The notes: generated by a model not told the origin, from the sequence alone. Positions 1 to 10,808 are shown, counted from the stretch's first letter. The stretch is DNA of 64,000 nucleotides from JAZGGS01 sp963764825 (GCA_963764825.1 CAVXUA010000010.1:46118-110117), one strand, 5' to 3'. A program made the numbers and translations.

Positions 1-102
1 TTTCAGAAGCGAAGCTCTACCGATCTATAGTAACTCAGAGCGGAGAAATAAAGAATCGAACCCAGAAAAATCTTTAATCAGTTTATAGCATAATGTAGTT
101 TA
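1..102. other. window edge, no gene seen
   Basis: Short stretch before the stop codon of the first gene. I see no complete reading frame or RNA gene here. It is the 3' flank of the leftward cyclophilin gene. Confidence 0.5.
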
Positions 103-1545
103 TTACTTCATCAACACCATCTTCTTAGCCTCAACAAAAGAACCTGCTTGTAGTCTGTAGAAATAAATTCCACTTGTTAAGCCATTACTGTTAAAATCAA
201 TTTCATATTCTCCTGCAGGTTTTTCTTCGTTAACTAATTTGGCAATTTCCATACCCAACATATTGTAGATAGTAATTTTAACAAAACCTGGTGTTGCTAA
301 TTGATAATTAATAAATGTGGTCGGATTAAAGGGATTAGGGTAGTTTTGCTCCAATTTATATGCATAGAAATCGACGTGTTCATTTACAGAACTGGCTGAT
401 CCGGTTGTAAATCTAAATACTTCGGAAAACATTCCCTCATAGTTCGCTGTTGCTCCTCTTACTCGCCAAAACAATTTTTTATTTTCCTCAAGGCCGCTTA
501 CAGAATATGAAGTAGAAGTAATGCCTGGTTGGTTAACAACAAAGTTTATAAAAGAACCAAAAGTAGATATTTGTAGTGTGTAAGAAACTGCACCGTTTAC
601 CGGCGTCCATTCAAATGTAGGACTGGTTGATACATTCACAGCGCTATCCTGCGGTGAGATTAGAATTGGGACTTCAATTCCTGTTGTAAAACTTCTAACT
701 TCAGAAAAACTACTGATATTTCCACCATTGTTTACTTGTACCCGCCAAAAATATTTAACAAGACCTAGTTGCAAACCGCCTACCCAATAATTTGGTGTTC
801 CCACCATATCATCATACTCTATTGTTGCAAAGTTAGAATCAGTTGATAATTGGAACCTATATAAAACTGCAGACGATACCGTGGACCATTGAAAGCTTTG
901 CGTAAGCATTACCCCTTCAAGACCATCATCGGGAGAGATAAGATCTGGTGCGTCAGGAACAATGTCATTGAGACCAAGATATGTAATGAACATTTCAATT
1001 TTTTGTACGGGCCGTTCTGTACCAGGTACTACAGGTGAGTTAACAATATCATCTACCACCGTCATCCCTTCGTATACTCTTCCATATGCTGTGTACTGCC
1101 CATTCAAACTAGAATTATTAACAACGTTTATAAAAAACTGTGAGGTTGCACTGTTAATATCAGAACCCCTAGCAGCTCCCAGGATCCCACGTGCGTGATT
1201 TATATTTGTAAACTCAGCAGGTACAGTAGTCTGAGTTGGATCACCAAAGCCCCATGTCGAGGGATCACCATGCCGAGAATTAGGGTCACCTCCCTGAATA
1301 ACAAATCCGGGTACTACCCTGTGGAATGCGGTTGTATCATAAAATTGAATTGATACAAGACTATCAAAATTATGAACATGTAGAGGTGTAATTATTCTAA
1401 ACAGTTCAACTTTAATATCTCCTACATAAGTACCTTCTCTTTCACACATCATGTTGTATTGAGGCATTCCAGTTTGAGTAAATGTTTTTATGGTTAAGAA
1501 CAAAACTAAAAGGGTTGTAATAAATAATGGTTGTAGATTTTTCAT
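103..1545 (-). CDS. secreted cyclophilin-type peptidylprolyl isomerase with T9SS sorting tail
   Basis: Protein of 480 aa. Residues 1-24 form a signal peptide. A cyclophilin domain fills about residues 30-190, with recognisable 'FHRVVPGFVIQGGDPN' and 'SQFFINV' blocks that build the active site. Two fibronectin-III-like modules follow (about 200-290 and 295-385). The last 80 residues are a type IX secretion sorting domain with 'LEQNYPNPFNPTTF' and the terminal 'GIYFYRLQAGSFVEAKKMVLMK'-type end. The family isomerises X-Pro bonds; here the layout implies export through T9SS and a surface or extracellular chaperone role (inference). The gene stands alone, with its ATG at 1545. The same sorting tail, almost word for word, ends the neighbouring protease. 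Confidence 0.93.
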   Translation of the reverse strand: MKNLQPLFITTLLVLFLTIKTFTQTGMPQYNMMCEREGTYVGDIKVELFRIITPLHVHNFDSLVSIQFYDTTAFHRVVPGFVIQGGDPNSRHGDPSTWGFGDPTQTTVPAEFTNINHARGILGAARGSDINSATSQFFINVVNNSSLNGQYTAYGRVYEGMTVVDDIVNSPVVPGTERPVQKIEMFITYLGLNDIVPDAPDLISPDDGLEGVMLTQSFQWSTVSSAVLYRFQLSTDSNFATIEYDDMVGTPNYWVGGLQLGLVKYFWRVQVNNGGNISSFSEVRSFTTGIEVPILISPQDSAVNVSTSPTFEWTPVNGAVSYTLQISTFGSFINFVVNQPGITSTSYSVSGLEENKKLFWRVRGATANYEGMFSEVFRFTTGSASSVNEHVDFYAYKLEQNYPNPFNPTTFINYQLATPGFVKITIYNMLGMEIAKLVNEEKPAGEYEIDFNSNGLTSGIYFYRLQAGSFVEAKKMVLMK

Positions 1546-1906
1546 AACTTCATCTCTTTTATGAATCCTGTCTTAAATATAACACGTACTGATTTGAGAA
1601 TAAAGTTAACGGAAGAAATGATTCATTAAGAATAATAGACTGTCAGATCAATATCCAGCTAATTAGATAATTAATGAATACGATGAGTGATTTCTCACTA
1701 TCAAAATATTTCACTTCACCTTAACAATAACCATGGTCAATCATCTTAAAATTAAATATATAATAAATAATAAGTTATAGAACTTGAGTAACAAAAGAAT
1801 AACATAAATTATAGATATTGTGGGAAATGAAAAGTCATAGACAGAAAACAGAAACCCCTACCAACTTTCATTGATAGGGGCTTATGAATAAAAATTAACT
1901 TATAAT
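1546..1906. other. intergenic, 360 bases
   Basis: AT-rich spacer between two leftward genes. It holds the terminator hairpin at 1855-1880 listed separately, and presumably the promoter of the cyclophilin gene near 1560-1700. I see no further open frame or RNA gene. Confidence 0.5.
1850..1880 (-). terminator. rho-independent terminator of the metalloprotease gene
   Basis: CCCCTA (1855-1860) pairs with TAGGGG (1875-1880) around a 14-base loop. Read on the minus strand the hairpin is followed by a T-rich tract (TTTCTGTTTTCTG). It lies 26 bases past the stop of the leftward M36-like gene. The right part of the element recurs at 5052-5073. Confidence 0.65.
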
Positions 1907-4900
1907 TTACTTCATCAACACCATTTTCTTGGTTTCAACGAAAGAACCTGCTTGTAGTCTGTAAAAATAGATGCCGCTTGGGAATTGCTCAGCATTAAAT
2001 TCCATATCATAAATTCCAGGTTGTTTAACTTCATTTTCTAAAGTGACAACTTCTTCTCCTAAGGAGTTAAATACTTTTAGAGTTATTAATCCCTCTTCGG
2101 GAACCGAATACTTAATAATCGTTGATGGATTGAAAGGATTAGGGAAATTTTGAGATAGTGAATACTCAATTGGTATAGCAACAACCACTTCAATTTCATC
2201 TGAGAGTTCAAAACTACCATCGAAATCAATTTGTTTTAATCTGTAATAGTAAATTCCTGCTTCAACATTATCATCTACAAATGTATACTCGTGAATTTCT
2301 GTAGTGGTACCGTGTCCATTTACGTATCCAATAGAGTAATATTCTCCATTTTTAATTTTTCTTTCTATTTCAAACATCTGATTATTTGTTTCTGAAACTG
2401 TAGTCCAGTTTAGTTTTATAGTTCCATCAATTGTTAAAGCTATGAATGAGGTAAGTTCAACTGGAATAATGTAAGTTCCATAAATACAGAAATTATCAAC
2501 AACCCACCACCAATCCCATCCTGGTTGAACAGATCTTAACCTGATTTTTACATTTGATTGATTAGCAACAACTGAACTAATATTTATTGATTCGTGCGTA
2601 TCACGAATATCTGTACCAACTTGATCCCAAACACCTGTCCAAGTAGATCCACCATCACTACTAACTTCAATGTGTGCTTCATCTTCTGCGTCAATTACAT
2701 TCCAATCATTATCAAACTTAATTGTTACAATATCATAAGCTGAAAGATCAAATACCTGAGTAATTTCTGCGGTAGTATTCATTGTTGTTCCGCTACCGCA
2801 TTCGTCAGAATCAGCAGCTAATAATCCTCCAGAAGAAGTCAAGGGGAGTGTGTAATCATTTGGGTATGGCGGTGTAATTATTTCCCAATCACAGGATCCA
2901 CCATTGTTTACTATTGTCCATAGTCCTATTCCATTTTCAAATTGATCACAGAAAATACTATCAGTTACCTGGTTGGGATCGGTGACAGTTATGTAATCAA
3001 TTTTCGTTTCTGAATCGAAGTTCGTTCCATCAGAAACTGTTAATATTACAGTGTAAATGCCAAAGTTTGAGTATTGCCAATCTGGATTTTGTGTTGTCGC
3101 GTCAATAGTACCATCATTGTCAAAATCCCATTCCCAGGAAATAATTGAATTCGGTTGTGAAAATGAAAGATCAGTAAACTGAACTGATAATGGTGCCTGC
3201 CCTGAGGTAAGATCTGCTATAAAATCTGCTGTGATTGGGCCTTCAATATATCCTCTATCAGCAAAAACAGGAATGATATGAATGAGATTCGATCCACCGT
3301 AAAGTATTTGATCAGCTGCAATGAATGCGTTGGCTGCATCAGGTTGATTGGAACTGCCGTTCGTCATAGCCATACCTTCAAGAAAATCACTATCCGTTGC
3401 TTCTCTACCTATTAGATCATAAATACTCATTAAGGAAGATGCCCACATCTGTCCGTCTGTGTGAATTTGCCCCACCAATCCTTCTGGATAATGTGCTGTA
3501 TAATTTGTTATTCTTCCCGGCCAGAAAGGATTATGCCCATCCCAGATAAATACCCAGTTATATCCTGGATCGCTTGCTGTCCAATATCCGGTGCTTCTTA
3601 TGTATGAGGTACACCAGTAATCTCCGCAACCTTCACTTAATCCCTCAGTTTGAGAAATTCCACCAATTGTTAACCAATCGTGAATGCCGTGTCCCAATTC
3701 GTGCAATATTACTCCAAGGTCTTCGGCATCGTCAACACCGCCATCTCCAAATGCCACACTACCGGTAGAACTTAAATAATGTGAATTATCATCACCATTT
3801 AAACCGTGGGGATCAAATCTAACACCACCAACATATTGATAAGGTGTTAGCGGAATACTTAATGAATCATTTATCCAGCGCATAGAATTATCAATATGGA
3901 AATAGGTATTAGCAGCTTCAAAATTATCATCGCTTCTTGTAAAATGAAAATCGCTTGTTGGATTTGTGTGCAATCCTGTAAAGGGACTTTCAAAATCCCG
4001 AATCTCAGCCCATGGACCTTTTAAACTATAAACGCTTCCATTAAAATCAATGTCATAGAGTGTTCTTACCTCGAGGTGTGACGTCAATGAATCAGAGTCA
4101 GCATCGTTGTTATCAACGAAACCGGGAGAGCCATAAGTTGTTCTTGCGTGTGTAATAGGATCAGGATCGAATACCCAGCCACTTCCGTTAACTAAATTCG
4201 GATCATCTCCTCCAATGTTGACATAACATGCCTTATCTTCAACTCGAAATATTTCACTTGTTTGCGCATCAATCAGTACTTCCCAGTCGCCAGCCAATTC
4301 TTCAGATGGAACAATATTTACTTTTTGTGTAAGTCGAAATTTGCCTTTATTATAGTAAATGACTGTTTCAGTATTTTCGTAGGTTGTTAGTCCCTGGATA
4401 CCCAAATAATTTTTAGCTTCCTGCAGAGCAGAATTTTCTGATAACACTATGGTTTCTAAATCTGGTTTTATCTTAACATCATAAGGTATTCTATATCCGT
4501 TCATTACAAAAATGATATTGTTGTTTCTATCAATTGTAATATTCAAAGTAGAACTATAAACTTGATATTGACCTATATATTGAGCAAAATGAACATGAAA
4601 TCCAACGCGGGTTTCCTTTGTAGTTAAATATCTAAGACCACTCAGATCGTGATTAATTTTTAATAGCTCACTATTTTCTGAAAGGTACTGGCGAGCCATC
4701 TTTTCAGGCGTATCTGGATTTACACTATAGCTTACCCTATAAAGTGCTATTGGAACTCCTGTTTTAGAATTGATACGCATGTTATTAAAAATTTCACTCT
4801 GCTCATTTTCATTCGTTATTATTTCCAGCTGGCTGTTATCAATCGGCTTTTGTGCAAGATTGATCGAAGCAATTGCAAATGTGAAAATTAAGATCAGATT

Positions 4901-4924
4901 AAAGAAAGTAAGTATTCTTTTCAC
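1907..4924 (-). CDS. secreted M36-like zinc metalloprotease with PKD domain and T9SS tail
   Basis: Protein of 1005 aa. It has a signal peptide (1-24), an FTP-type inhibitory propeptide (about 50-230) and a gluzincin catalytic domain. The zinc motif is HELGH at residues 408-412, and the third ligand is probably E431 in 'SEGCGDYW', as in the thermolysin/fungalysin fold. A PKD domain lies near 570-655, starting 'ADFIADLTSGQAPLSVQF'. A jelly-roll/MAM-like module (about 665-850) precedes a T9SS type A sorting domain with 'LSQNFPNPFNPSTI' near the end. It is most likely an extracellular peptidase, matured by loss of the propeptide. The reading frame is intact, unlike many genes in the window. The M36 versus M4 assignment is by overall layout. 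Confidence 0.9.
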   Translation of the reverse strand: MKRILTFFNLILIFTFAIASINLAQKPIDNSQLEIITNENEQSEIFNNMRINSKTGVPIALYRVSYSVNPDTPEKMARQYLSENSELLKINHDLSGLRYLTTKETRVGFHVHFAQYIGQYQVYSSTLNITIDRNNNIIFVMNGYRIPYDVKIKPDLETIVLSENSALQEAKNYLGIQGLTTYENTETVIYYNKGKFRLTQKVNIVPSEELAGDWEVLIDAQTSEIFRVEDKACYVNIGGDDPNLVNGSGWVFDPDPITHARTTYGSPGFVDNNDADSDSLTSHLEVRTLYDIDFNGSVYSLKGPWAEIRDFESPFTGLHTNPTSDFHFTRSDDNFEAANTYFHIDNSMRWINDSLSIPLTPYQYVGGVRFDPHGLNGDDNSHYLSSTGSVAFGDGGVDDAEDLGVILHELGHGIHDWLTIGGISQTEGLSEGCGDYWCTSYIRSTGYWTASDPGYNWVFIWDGHNPFWPGRITNYTAHYPEGLVGQIHTDGQMWASSLMSIYDLIGREATDSDFLEGMAMTNGSSNQPDAANAFIAADQILYGGSNLIHIIPVFADRGYIEGPITADFIADLTSGQAPLSVQFTDLSFSQPNSIISWEWDFDNDGTIDATTQNPDWQYSNFGIYTVILTVSDGTNFDSETKIDYITVTDPNQVTDSIFCDQFENGIGLWTIVNNGGSCDWEIITPPYPNDYTLPLTSSGGLLAADSDECGSGTTMNTTAEITQVFDLSAYDIVTIKFDNDWNVIDAEDEAHIEVSSDGGSTWTGVWDQVGTDIRDTHESINISSVVANQSNVKIRLRSVQPGWDWWWVVDNFCIYGTYIIPVELTSFIALTIDGTIKLNWTTVSETNNQMFEIERKIKNGEYYSIGYVNGHGTTTEIHEYTFVDDNVEAGIYYYRLKQIDFDGSFELSDEIEVVVAIPIEYSLSQNFPNPFNPSTIIKYSVPEEGLITLKVFNSLGEEVVTLENEVKQPGIYDMEFNAEQFPSGIYFYRLQAGSFVETKKMVLMK

Positions 4925-5051
4925 GAGGAATCCTTTCGTTTGGAATTAAAATTGTTGTTACTAAAATATTACTATAATGCTATACATGCCATTTTAATAT
5001 CATTAGTCCTTTGAAATATCAAGCTCTAATATTTTATTAATAATAAATCAG

Positions 5052-5073
5052 TACCAACTTTCATTGATAGGGG
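5052..5073. repeat. second copy of a 22-base unit from the 1859-1880 terminator
   Basis: The bases 5052-5073 are identical to 1859-1880. The two copies flank the metalloprotease gene in the same orientation. At 1859 the unit is the right-hand part of a hairpin; at 5052 the left CCCC arm is missing, so no comparable stem forms. Confidence 0.7.
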
Positions 5074-5209
5074 AGGGGATTGGTAAAAATTTTATTAGTC
5101 AGTTATTAAATTAATACGATTAAAATAATTTGCTAATAGTGGGTTTGCAAAAGTGATTACCGTAAGAATATTGTAAGAGAAGTCTGTAAGTTATTGTTAT
5201 ATAATAGAA

Positions 5210-5301
<92 letters not shown>

Positions 5302-5437
5302 GGAACTGAAATTTCAGAGTACAAACATAACATTTTAATCCAAATATTGAAACTAAACTTGTAATCAAATATTTGATTGATTATCAAACCACCTTTTAAT
5401 AGATTTGAATTTCAAAGTAAATGCATTTGGAGAATGG

Positions 5438-6608
5438 ATGAATTCATTTGAGGGTACAGACTATTATAATATAGAATCTCTTCTTTCTAAAGAGGAGATA
5501 ATGATAAGAAATACGGTACGCGAATTTATTTCAAATGAAGTCATACCTATCATCGAAAAGCATAACCGCGAAGCTACTTTTCCCGTTCAGCTGATTCCTA
5601 AAATGGGAGAATTGGGCTTACTTGGTACAACCTTCCCAGGCAAATATAATTGTGCTGATCTCAATTATGTTACTTACGGCTTGGTTAATCAGGAGTTAGA
5701 AAGAGGGGATAGCGGAATAAGAAGTTTTGTTTCAGTTCAAAGTTCTCTTGTAATGTATCCTATTTTCTCATTTGGGAGCGAAGTACAAAAAGATTATTGG
5801 CTCCCACTGCTTGCCAGTGGTGAAAAAGTTGGTTGCTTCGGTTTAACCGAACCTGATTATGGCTCTAACCCATCAGGTATGATCACAAAAGTAGAAAAAG
5901 TAGATGGTGGTTTCCTATTAAACGGTGCAAAAATGTGGATAACAAATGGTACAATTGCCGATGTTGCAGTTGTCTGGGCTAAACTTGATGGTGTTGTAAG
6001 AGGATTTCTTGTGGAAAAAGAATTTAAAGGATTCTCTGCACCGGAGATGAAAGGCAAACATTCACTTCGGGCTTCAGTAACTTCAGAATTGGTTTTTGAA
6101 GATGTATTTATTCCTGAAGAAAATATACTGCCCAAAACAGTTGGAATAAAAAATGCACTTAATGTGTCTTAACCAGGCAAGATATGGAATTGCATGGGGT
6201 GTTGTTGGTGCTATGATGGCATGCTATGATTCAGCTCTTAACTATGCAAAAAGCAGAGTACAATTCAGTAAACCGATTGCAGCTTACCAGATTACTCAGC
6301 AAAAATTAGTTATTATGCTAACCGAAATTACCAAAGCACAATTGTTGAATATACAATTAGGCAGGTTGATGGATAAAGGTGATTCAAAGCATTACCAGGT
6401 TTCGATGGCAAAACGAAATAACTGTGAAAAAGCACTTGAGATTGCAAGGATGTCCAGAGGAATTCTAGGTGCAAACGGAATACTTGATGAATACCCAGTT
6501 ATGCGGCATTCAGCTAACCTTGAATCAGTTATAACTTATGAGGGTACGCACGAAATGCATACCCTTATTATTGGTGAAAACATTACAGGATTTTCAGCGT
6601 TTGATTAA
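5438..6608 (+). CDS. gcdH: acyl-CoA dehydrogenase, probably glutaryl-CoA dehydrogenase (frameshifted)
   Basis: FAD enzyme of about 390 aa. The N-terminal part holds 'FGLTEPDYGSNPSGM' and 'WITNGTIADVAVVWA', the flavin and substrate-binding regions. The C-terminal part has 'QARYGIAWG' and 'TYEGTHEMH', which carries the catalytic Glu; this pattern and the 'GIRSFVSVQSSLVM' block are typical of glutaryl-CoA dehydrogenase, which converts glutaryl-CoA to crotonyl-CoA. One indel near 6160 (an extra A in CTTAATG) splits the frame. I chose the ATG at 5438, preceded by GGAG, over a TTG at 5405, because family members begin close to 'F.G.DYYNI'. It may be read together with lysine or aromatic degradation, but no partner genes lie beside it. 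Confidence 0.85.
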
Positions 6609-6637
6609 ATATTTATAAATCGAATTAGACTTAAGCT

Positions 6638-8104
6638 ATGTTAGATAAAAAAGAACTATTAGAAGGATTAACATTTGATGATGTTTTGCTGATACCTGCA
6701 AAATCATCTCATCTTCCAAATGAGGTTGATATATCAACTTTATTAACACCTGAAATAAAACTTAATATTCCTATTGTATCTGCTGCAATGGATACGGTAA
6801 CTGAATCTGCCCTTGCTATTGCAATTGCCCGTGAAGGGGGCATTGGAATTTTACATAAAAATATGGGTATTGAAGAACAATGTGAAGAGGTAGATAGGGT
6901 TAAAAGATCTGAAAGCGGAATGATACAAGATCCTGTTACACTTTTACCTGACCGCACAGTAAAAGAAGCCCTGGAACTAATGAAAAAATACAGGGTATCC
7001 GGCATTCCAATAATTGATAAGACAGAGAAATTTGTTGGCATTCTTACAAATAGAGATTTAAGGTTTGAACCGAATGTAAAACTTAAAGTATCTGATCTAA
7101 TGACAAAGGAAAACCTCGTTACTGCACCGATTGGAACTACATTGGACAAAGCTGAAAAAATATTACAAAAATATAAAATAGAAAAGTTACCGGTAGTTGA
7201 TAAACATGGTAAACTTAAGGGATTAATTACATTTAAAGATATAATGAAGAAAAAGAAACATCCGCATGCTTGCAAGGATGAACGTGGCAGATTGAGAGTG
7301 GGAGCAGCAGTAGGAATTACTCATGATATACAGGATAGAGTGGGAGCACTTTCTAATGCTGGTGCGGATGTTATAGTTATTGATACTGCTCATGGACACT
7401 CACAAGGTGTTCTTAGGGCAATAAAGGATGTAAGAAAAAAATTTAAGTATATCCAACTAATTGCCGGTAATATAGGAACTTACCAGGCAGCACTTGATTT
7501 AATGGATTGCAAAGTTGATGCTGTAAAAGTAGGAATTGGTCCTGGTTCAATCTGTACAACTAGAGTTATTGCTGGAGTTGGAGTTCCTCAAATTACTGCT
7601 ATTTCAGAAGTGTACCGGGCTTCTAAAAATAAGGGTATTCCTATAGTTGCTGATGGTGGAATTAAGCAAACTGGAGATATTCCTAAGGCAATTGCAGCGG
7701 GAGCACACAGTGTAATGATAGGCGGATTATTTGCAGGAGTTGAAGAAAGTCCGGGTGAAAAAATACTATTTGAAGGAAGAAGTTTTAAATCTTACAGAGG
7801 AATGGGTTCATTAGGAGCAATGAAAAAGGGGAGCAAAGATAGATATTTTCAAGATATTGAAAATGACATATCTAAACTGGTTCCTGAAGGAGTTGAAGGA
7901 AGGGTTCCCTATAAAGGACCTCTTGGTGATACGATTTATCAGCTAGTAGGCGGCATTAGAGCTTCGATGGGTTACTGTGGAGCAAAAAATATAAAACAGA
8001 TGAGGAATAGATCTAAATTTATTAGAATTACATTGGCTGGTTTGAAGGAAAGTCATCCACACGATGTAATTGTTACTAAAGAAGCGCCTAATTACCACAC
8101 TTAG
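6638..8104 (+). CDS. guaB: inosine-5'-monophosphate dehydrogenase
   Basis: Intact protein of 488 aa, the usual length. It oxidises IMP to XMP with NAD, the committed step of GMP synthesis in the cytosol. The TIM barrel is interrupted by two CBS domains (about residues 95-210). The active-site loop 'GIGPGSICTTRV' puts the catalytic Cys at 306, and the flap contains 'GVEGRVPYKG'. It is followed by a glycosyltransferase and by purD in the same direction, so purine genes surround it. Confidence 0.97.
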   Translation: MLDKKELLEGLTFDDVLLIPAKSSHLPNEVDISTLLTPEIKLNIPIVSAAMDTVTESALAIAIAREGGIGILHKNMGIEEQCEEVDRVKRSESGMIQDPVTLLPDRTVKEALELMKKYRVSGIPIIDKTEKFVGILTNRDLRFEPNVKLKVSDLMTKENLVTAPIGTTLDKAEKILQKYKIEKLPVVDKHGKLKGLITFKDIMKKKKHPHACKDERGRLRVGAAVGITHDIQDRVGALSNAGADVIVIDTAHGHSQGVLRAIKDVRKKFKYIQLIAGNIGTYQAALDLMDCKVDAVKVGIGPGSICTTRVIAGVGVPQITAISEVYRASKNKGIPIVADGGIKQTGDIPKAIAAGAHSVMIGGLFAGVEESPGEKILFEGRSFKSYRGMGSLGAMKKGSKDRYFQDIENDISKLVPEGVEGRVPYKGPLGDTIYQLVGGIRASMGYCGAKNIKQMRNRSKFIRITLAGLKESHPHDVIVTKEAPNYHT

Positions 8105-8148
8105 ATTTCGTAGTATTTTTATTTTGATTAGGAGGAGATTGCTCTTAA

Positions 8149-9435
8149 ATGCTTAAAGTTCTTGTTATTGCATATTATTTCCCACCAATGGGTCTTAGTG
8201 GTGTTCAGCGAACCTTAAAGTTTGTTAAATACCTTAAAAATTATAATTGGGAACCAACAGTCATCACTACAGATGATGTTGGTTACTTTGCCCATGATCT
8301 ATCTTTACAAAAAGAACTTGAAGAAACTAATATAAGAGTTGTAAGAGTTGGTGGGAAAGATCCAAACTCAGTCCTTTCAAAATTTGGTACCATAAAACTC
8401 CCAAGAGAATTTATTAGAAAAGCGTTTAATAAAATCAGCCAGACATTATTCATTCCTGATAATAAAATAAACTGGGCAAAGAGAGCTTATCAGAAAGCCG
8501 AAGAATTATTAAGTGAAGAATCATTTGATGTTGTTTTTGTAACCGGTCCACCATTTTCTTCTTCCTATGTATTCAGCCAGCTTAAAAAGAAGCACGATAT
8601 TCCGCTTGTAATAGATTACCGCGATTTGTGGTACGAAAGTTACTTCGCATTTTATCCAACTCCTTTTCATAAATCAGCAAATAAAAAACTAGAATACAAA
8701 ACATTACAGGCGGCAGACCGTGTGATTGTTACTAATCGCAAAATCAAGGAAAAGTTATTAAATGATTTTCAGTTTTTAACTCATAATGATGTTGTGATAA
8801 TTTCCCATGGATTTGACCAGGAAGATTTTCAAAAAGCAGAAAAAATTCCAAAACATAACAATCGGATGATATTAACTTATTCAGGAATTTTTATGGTTTA
8901 CAATTCTCCTGAATATTTACTTAAAGCTTTTAAGGTGTTATCTGTAGAAAGACCTGATATAGCAAAAAATATTGAACTTCACTTTGTAGGATTTTTAAGA
9001 AACGAAAACAAGAAATTAATAAAAAAGTTAGGGCTGCAGGAGTTTGTGTACGACCACGGCTATGTTGATCACATGGAAGCGGTTAAAAAATTAAAATATT
9101 CTGATGTTTTATGGATGATGGTTGGTAGAAGAAAGAACATAGATTCCATTTTACCAGGAAAATTATATGAGTATGCTGGCGCAAAAAAACCAATACTGGC
9201 TTGTATGCCCGATGGCGCTGCAAAGGATGCAGTTGCCGAATACTCGGCTTCTTTTATTTGTGAGCCGGATAATATTCAACAAATAAAAGAAAATATTATT
9301 GAAATTTTTGAACTCTACGGGAAAAATGAATTACCAACAGTTAATGATGAGTTTTTAACAAAATACCGAAGAGATTATTTAACTGAACAATTATCCAAAC
9401 AATTTCAATTTTTAATAAGGGCAAGCATTATATGA
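8149..9435 (+). CDS. GT4-type glycosyltransferase
   Basis: Protein of 428 aa with a GT-B fold. The N-terminus 'YYFPPMGLSGVQRTLKFVKYL' is the glycine-rich acceptor side seen in family 4 glycosyltransferases. The C-terminal half has 'YSGIFMVYNSPEYLLKAF' and the donor-binding stretch 'GKLYEYAGAKKPILACMP'. A good ribosome site (AGGAGGA) lies upstream of ATG 8149. Its stop overlaps the ATG of purD (ATGA at 9432-9435), so the two are translationally coupled. Donor and acceptor cannot be read from the sequence; a cell-surface glycan is likely. Confidence 0.85.
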   Translation: MLKVLVIAYYFPPMGLSGVQRTLKFVKYLKNYNWEPTVITTDDVGYFAHDLSLQKELEETNIRVVRVGGKDPNSVLSKFGTIKLPREFIRKAFNKISQTLFIPDNKINWAKRAYQKAEELLSEESFDVVFVTGPPFSSSYVFSQLKKKHDIPLVIDYRDLWYESYFAFYPTPFHKSANKKLEYKTLQAADRVIVTNRKIKEKLLNDFQFLTHNDVVIISHGFDQEDFQKAEKIPKHNNRMILTYSGIFMVYNSPEYLLKAFKVLSVERPDIAKNIELHFVGFLRNENKKLIKKLGLQEFVYDHGYVDHMEAVKKLKYSDVLWMMVGRRKNIDSILPGKLYEYAGAKKPILACMPDGAAKDAVAEYSASFICEPDNIQQIKENIIEIFELYGKNELPTVNDEFLTKYRRDYLTEQLSKQFQFLIRASII

Positions 9436-10710
9436 ATGTAGTAGTTATAGGTTCGGGCGGAAGAGAGCATGCACTTTCACATAAAATAAAGGAAAGTGCA
9501 CTTCTTGATAATCTCTATATCATTCCCGGTAATCCTGGAACAGCAAGTCTTGGTGAAAATATTAATCTTGATATTGATTGATCATCCAGCTCTTGTTAAT
9601 TTTTGCATAGAAAAAGATATTGGGCTAGTTGTGATAGGACCTGAGCAGCCGCTGGAAAAGGGATTAGCAGATATATTAAGAGAGAATGAAATAAAAGTTT
9701 TTGGTCCAGGCAAAGAAGCTGCTGAAATAGAATCAAGTAAATCGTTTGCAAAATCAATAATGAAAATTGCTGGGGTTCCAACTGCAAAGTATTTGAAGTT
9801 CACAAGCGCAATGTATGATCATGCAAAAGATTATTTAAAAGGAAAGAAATATCCGTGCGTAATTAAAGCTGATGGACTTGCGGCCGGTAAAGGAGTTTGT
9901 GTTTGTAATAATGCAGAGGAAGCCGAAAAAGCAATTAAGGATATTTTTGTTTCCAAAGTTTTTAGTTCAGCGGGCGATTGCGTTTTAATTGAAGAATTTT
10001 TGGAAGGTGAAGAAACATCGGTGTTTGCAATAACCGATGGAGAAAATTTTGTTACGCTTCCTCCTTCCCAGGATCATAAAAGGGTAGGGGAGAATGATAC
10101 AGGAAAAAACACAGGTGGAATGGGTGCTTACGCACCTACGCCATTTGTTAATGCCGAATTGTTGGAAGAAATAGAAAAGACTATTATTGCTCCCACTCTC
10201 AAGAGCACTTAACGAAGAAGGCAAGAAGTTTATTGGCTGCCTTTATGCAGGTTTAATCTTAACAGAAGATGGTCCGAAAGTAATTGAATTTAATTGCCGC
10301 TTTGGTGATCCTGAAACCCAGGTTGTTCTGCCGCTTCTGGAAGGTGATTTTCTAAAACTTCTTTATTCTGCTGCTGATGGCAATCTTGATACTAAATGCT
10401 GTTTCCTATTCACAACGTACTGCGGTTTGTGTTGTAGCTGCATCAGGTGGTTATCCTGATGAATATGAAAAAGGTTTTGAGATCTCAGGATTGGATAATC
10501 TTTCTGAAGATGTAATTGTCTATCACGCAGGTACTAAGGATGAAAATGGAAAAATTTTAACAAACGGTGGGCGCGTTTTAGGAGTTACCTCTCTCATTGG
10601 AGAATAATGATTTACTGGAAGCAAAAGAAAAAGCTTACGAAGCAATAAACTCCATTCATTTTAGAAATATTTATTTCCGTAAGGATATTGCAGATAAAGC
10701 GTTAAAGTAG
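9432..10710 (+). CDS. purD: phosphoribosylamine-glycine ligase (multiple frameshifts)
   Basis: ATP-grasp enzyme of purine synthesis that joins phosphoribosylamine and glycine to give GAR. The start is 'MNVVVIGSGGREHAL', the family hallmark. The ATP-grasp core has 'CVIKADGLAAGKGV' and 'LPPSQDHKRVGENDTG', and 'EFNCRFGDPETQV' binds metal. The tail ends 'IYFRKDIADKALK'. The frame shifts near 9577, 10195, 10390 and 10605. Homology is continuous through every break, so I treat it as one gene of about 425 aa with sequencing indels. It overlaps the upstream glycosyltransferase by four bases. Confidence 0.9.
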
Positions 10711-10808
10711 TTTCACCGTTTTTTGAAGATATCTTTAAATCATTTTCTTCTCTCCAAAATATTCATTAGTTTAAAACTGATTTCATTTCTTAAAGAATAT
10801 TATTTTAG

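Noticed and set aside
1..102. Possible tRNA fragment with a T-loop-like GGTTCGATTC on the minus strand
   Set aside because: No acceptor or anticodon arm can be paired around it.
9432..10710. Programmed frameshifting in purD and similar genes
   Set aside because: Breaks occur at many unrelated places and in many genes, without slippery heptamers plus structure. Technical indels explain them better.
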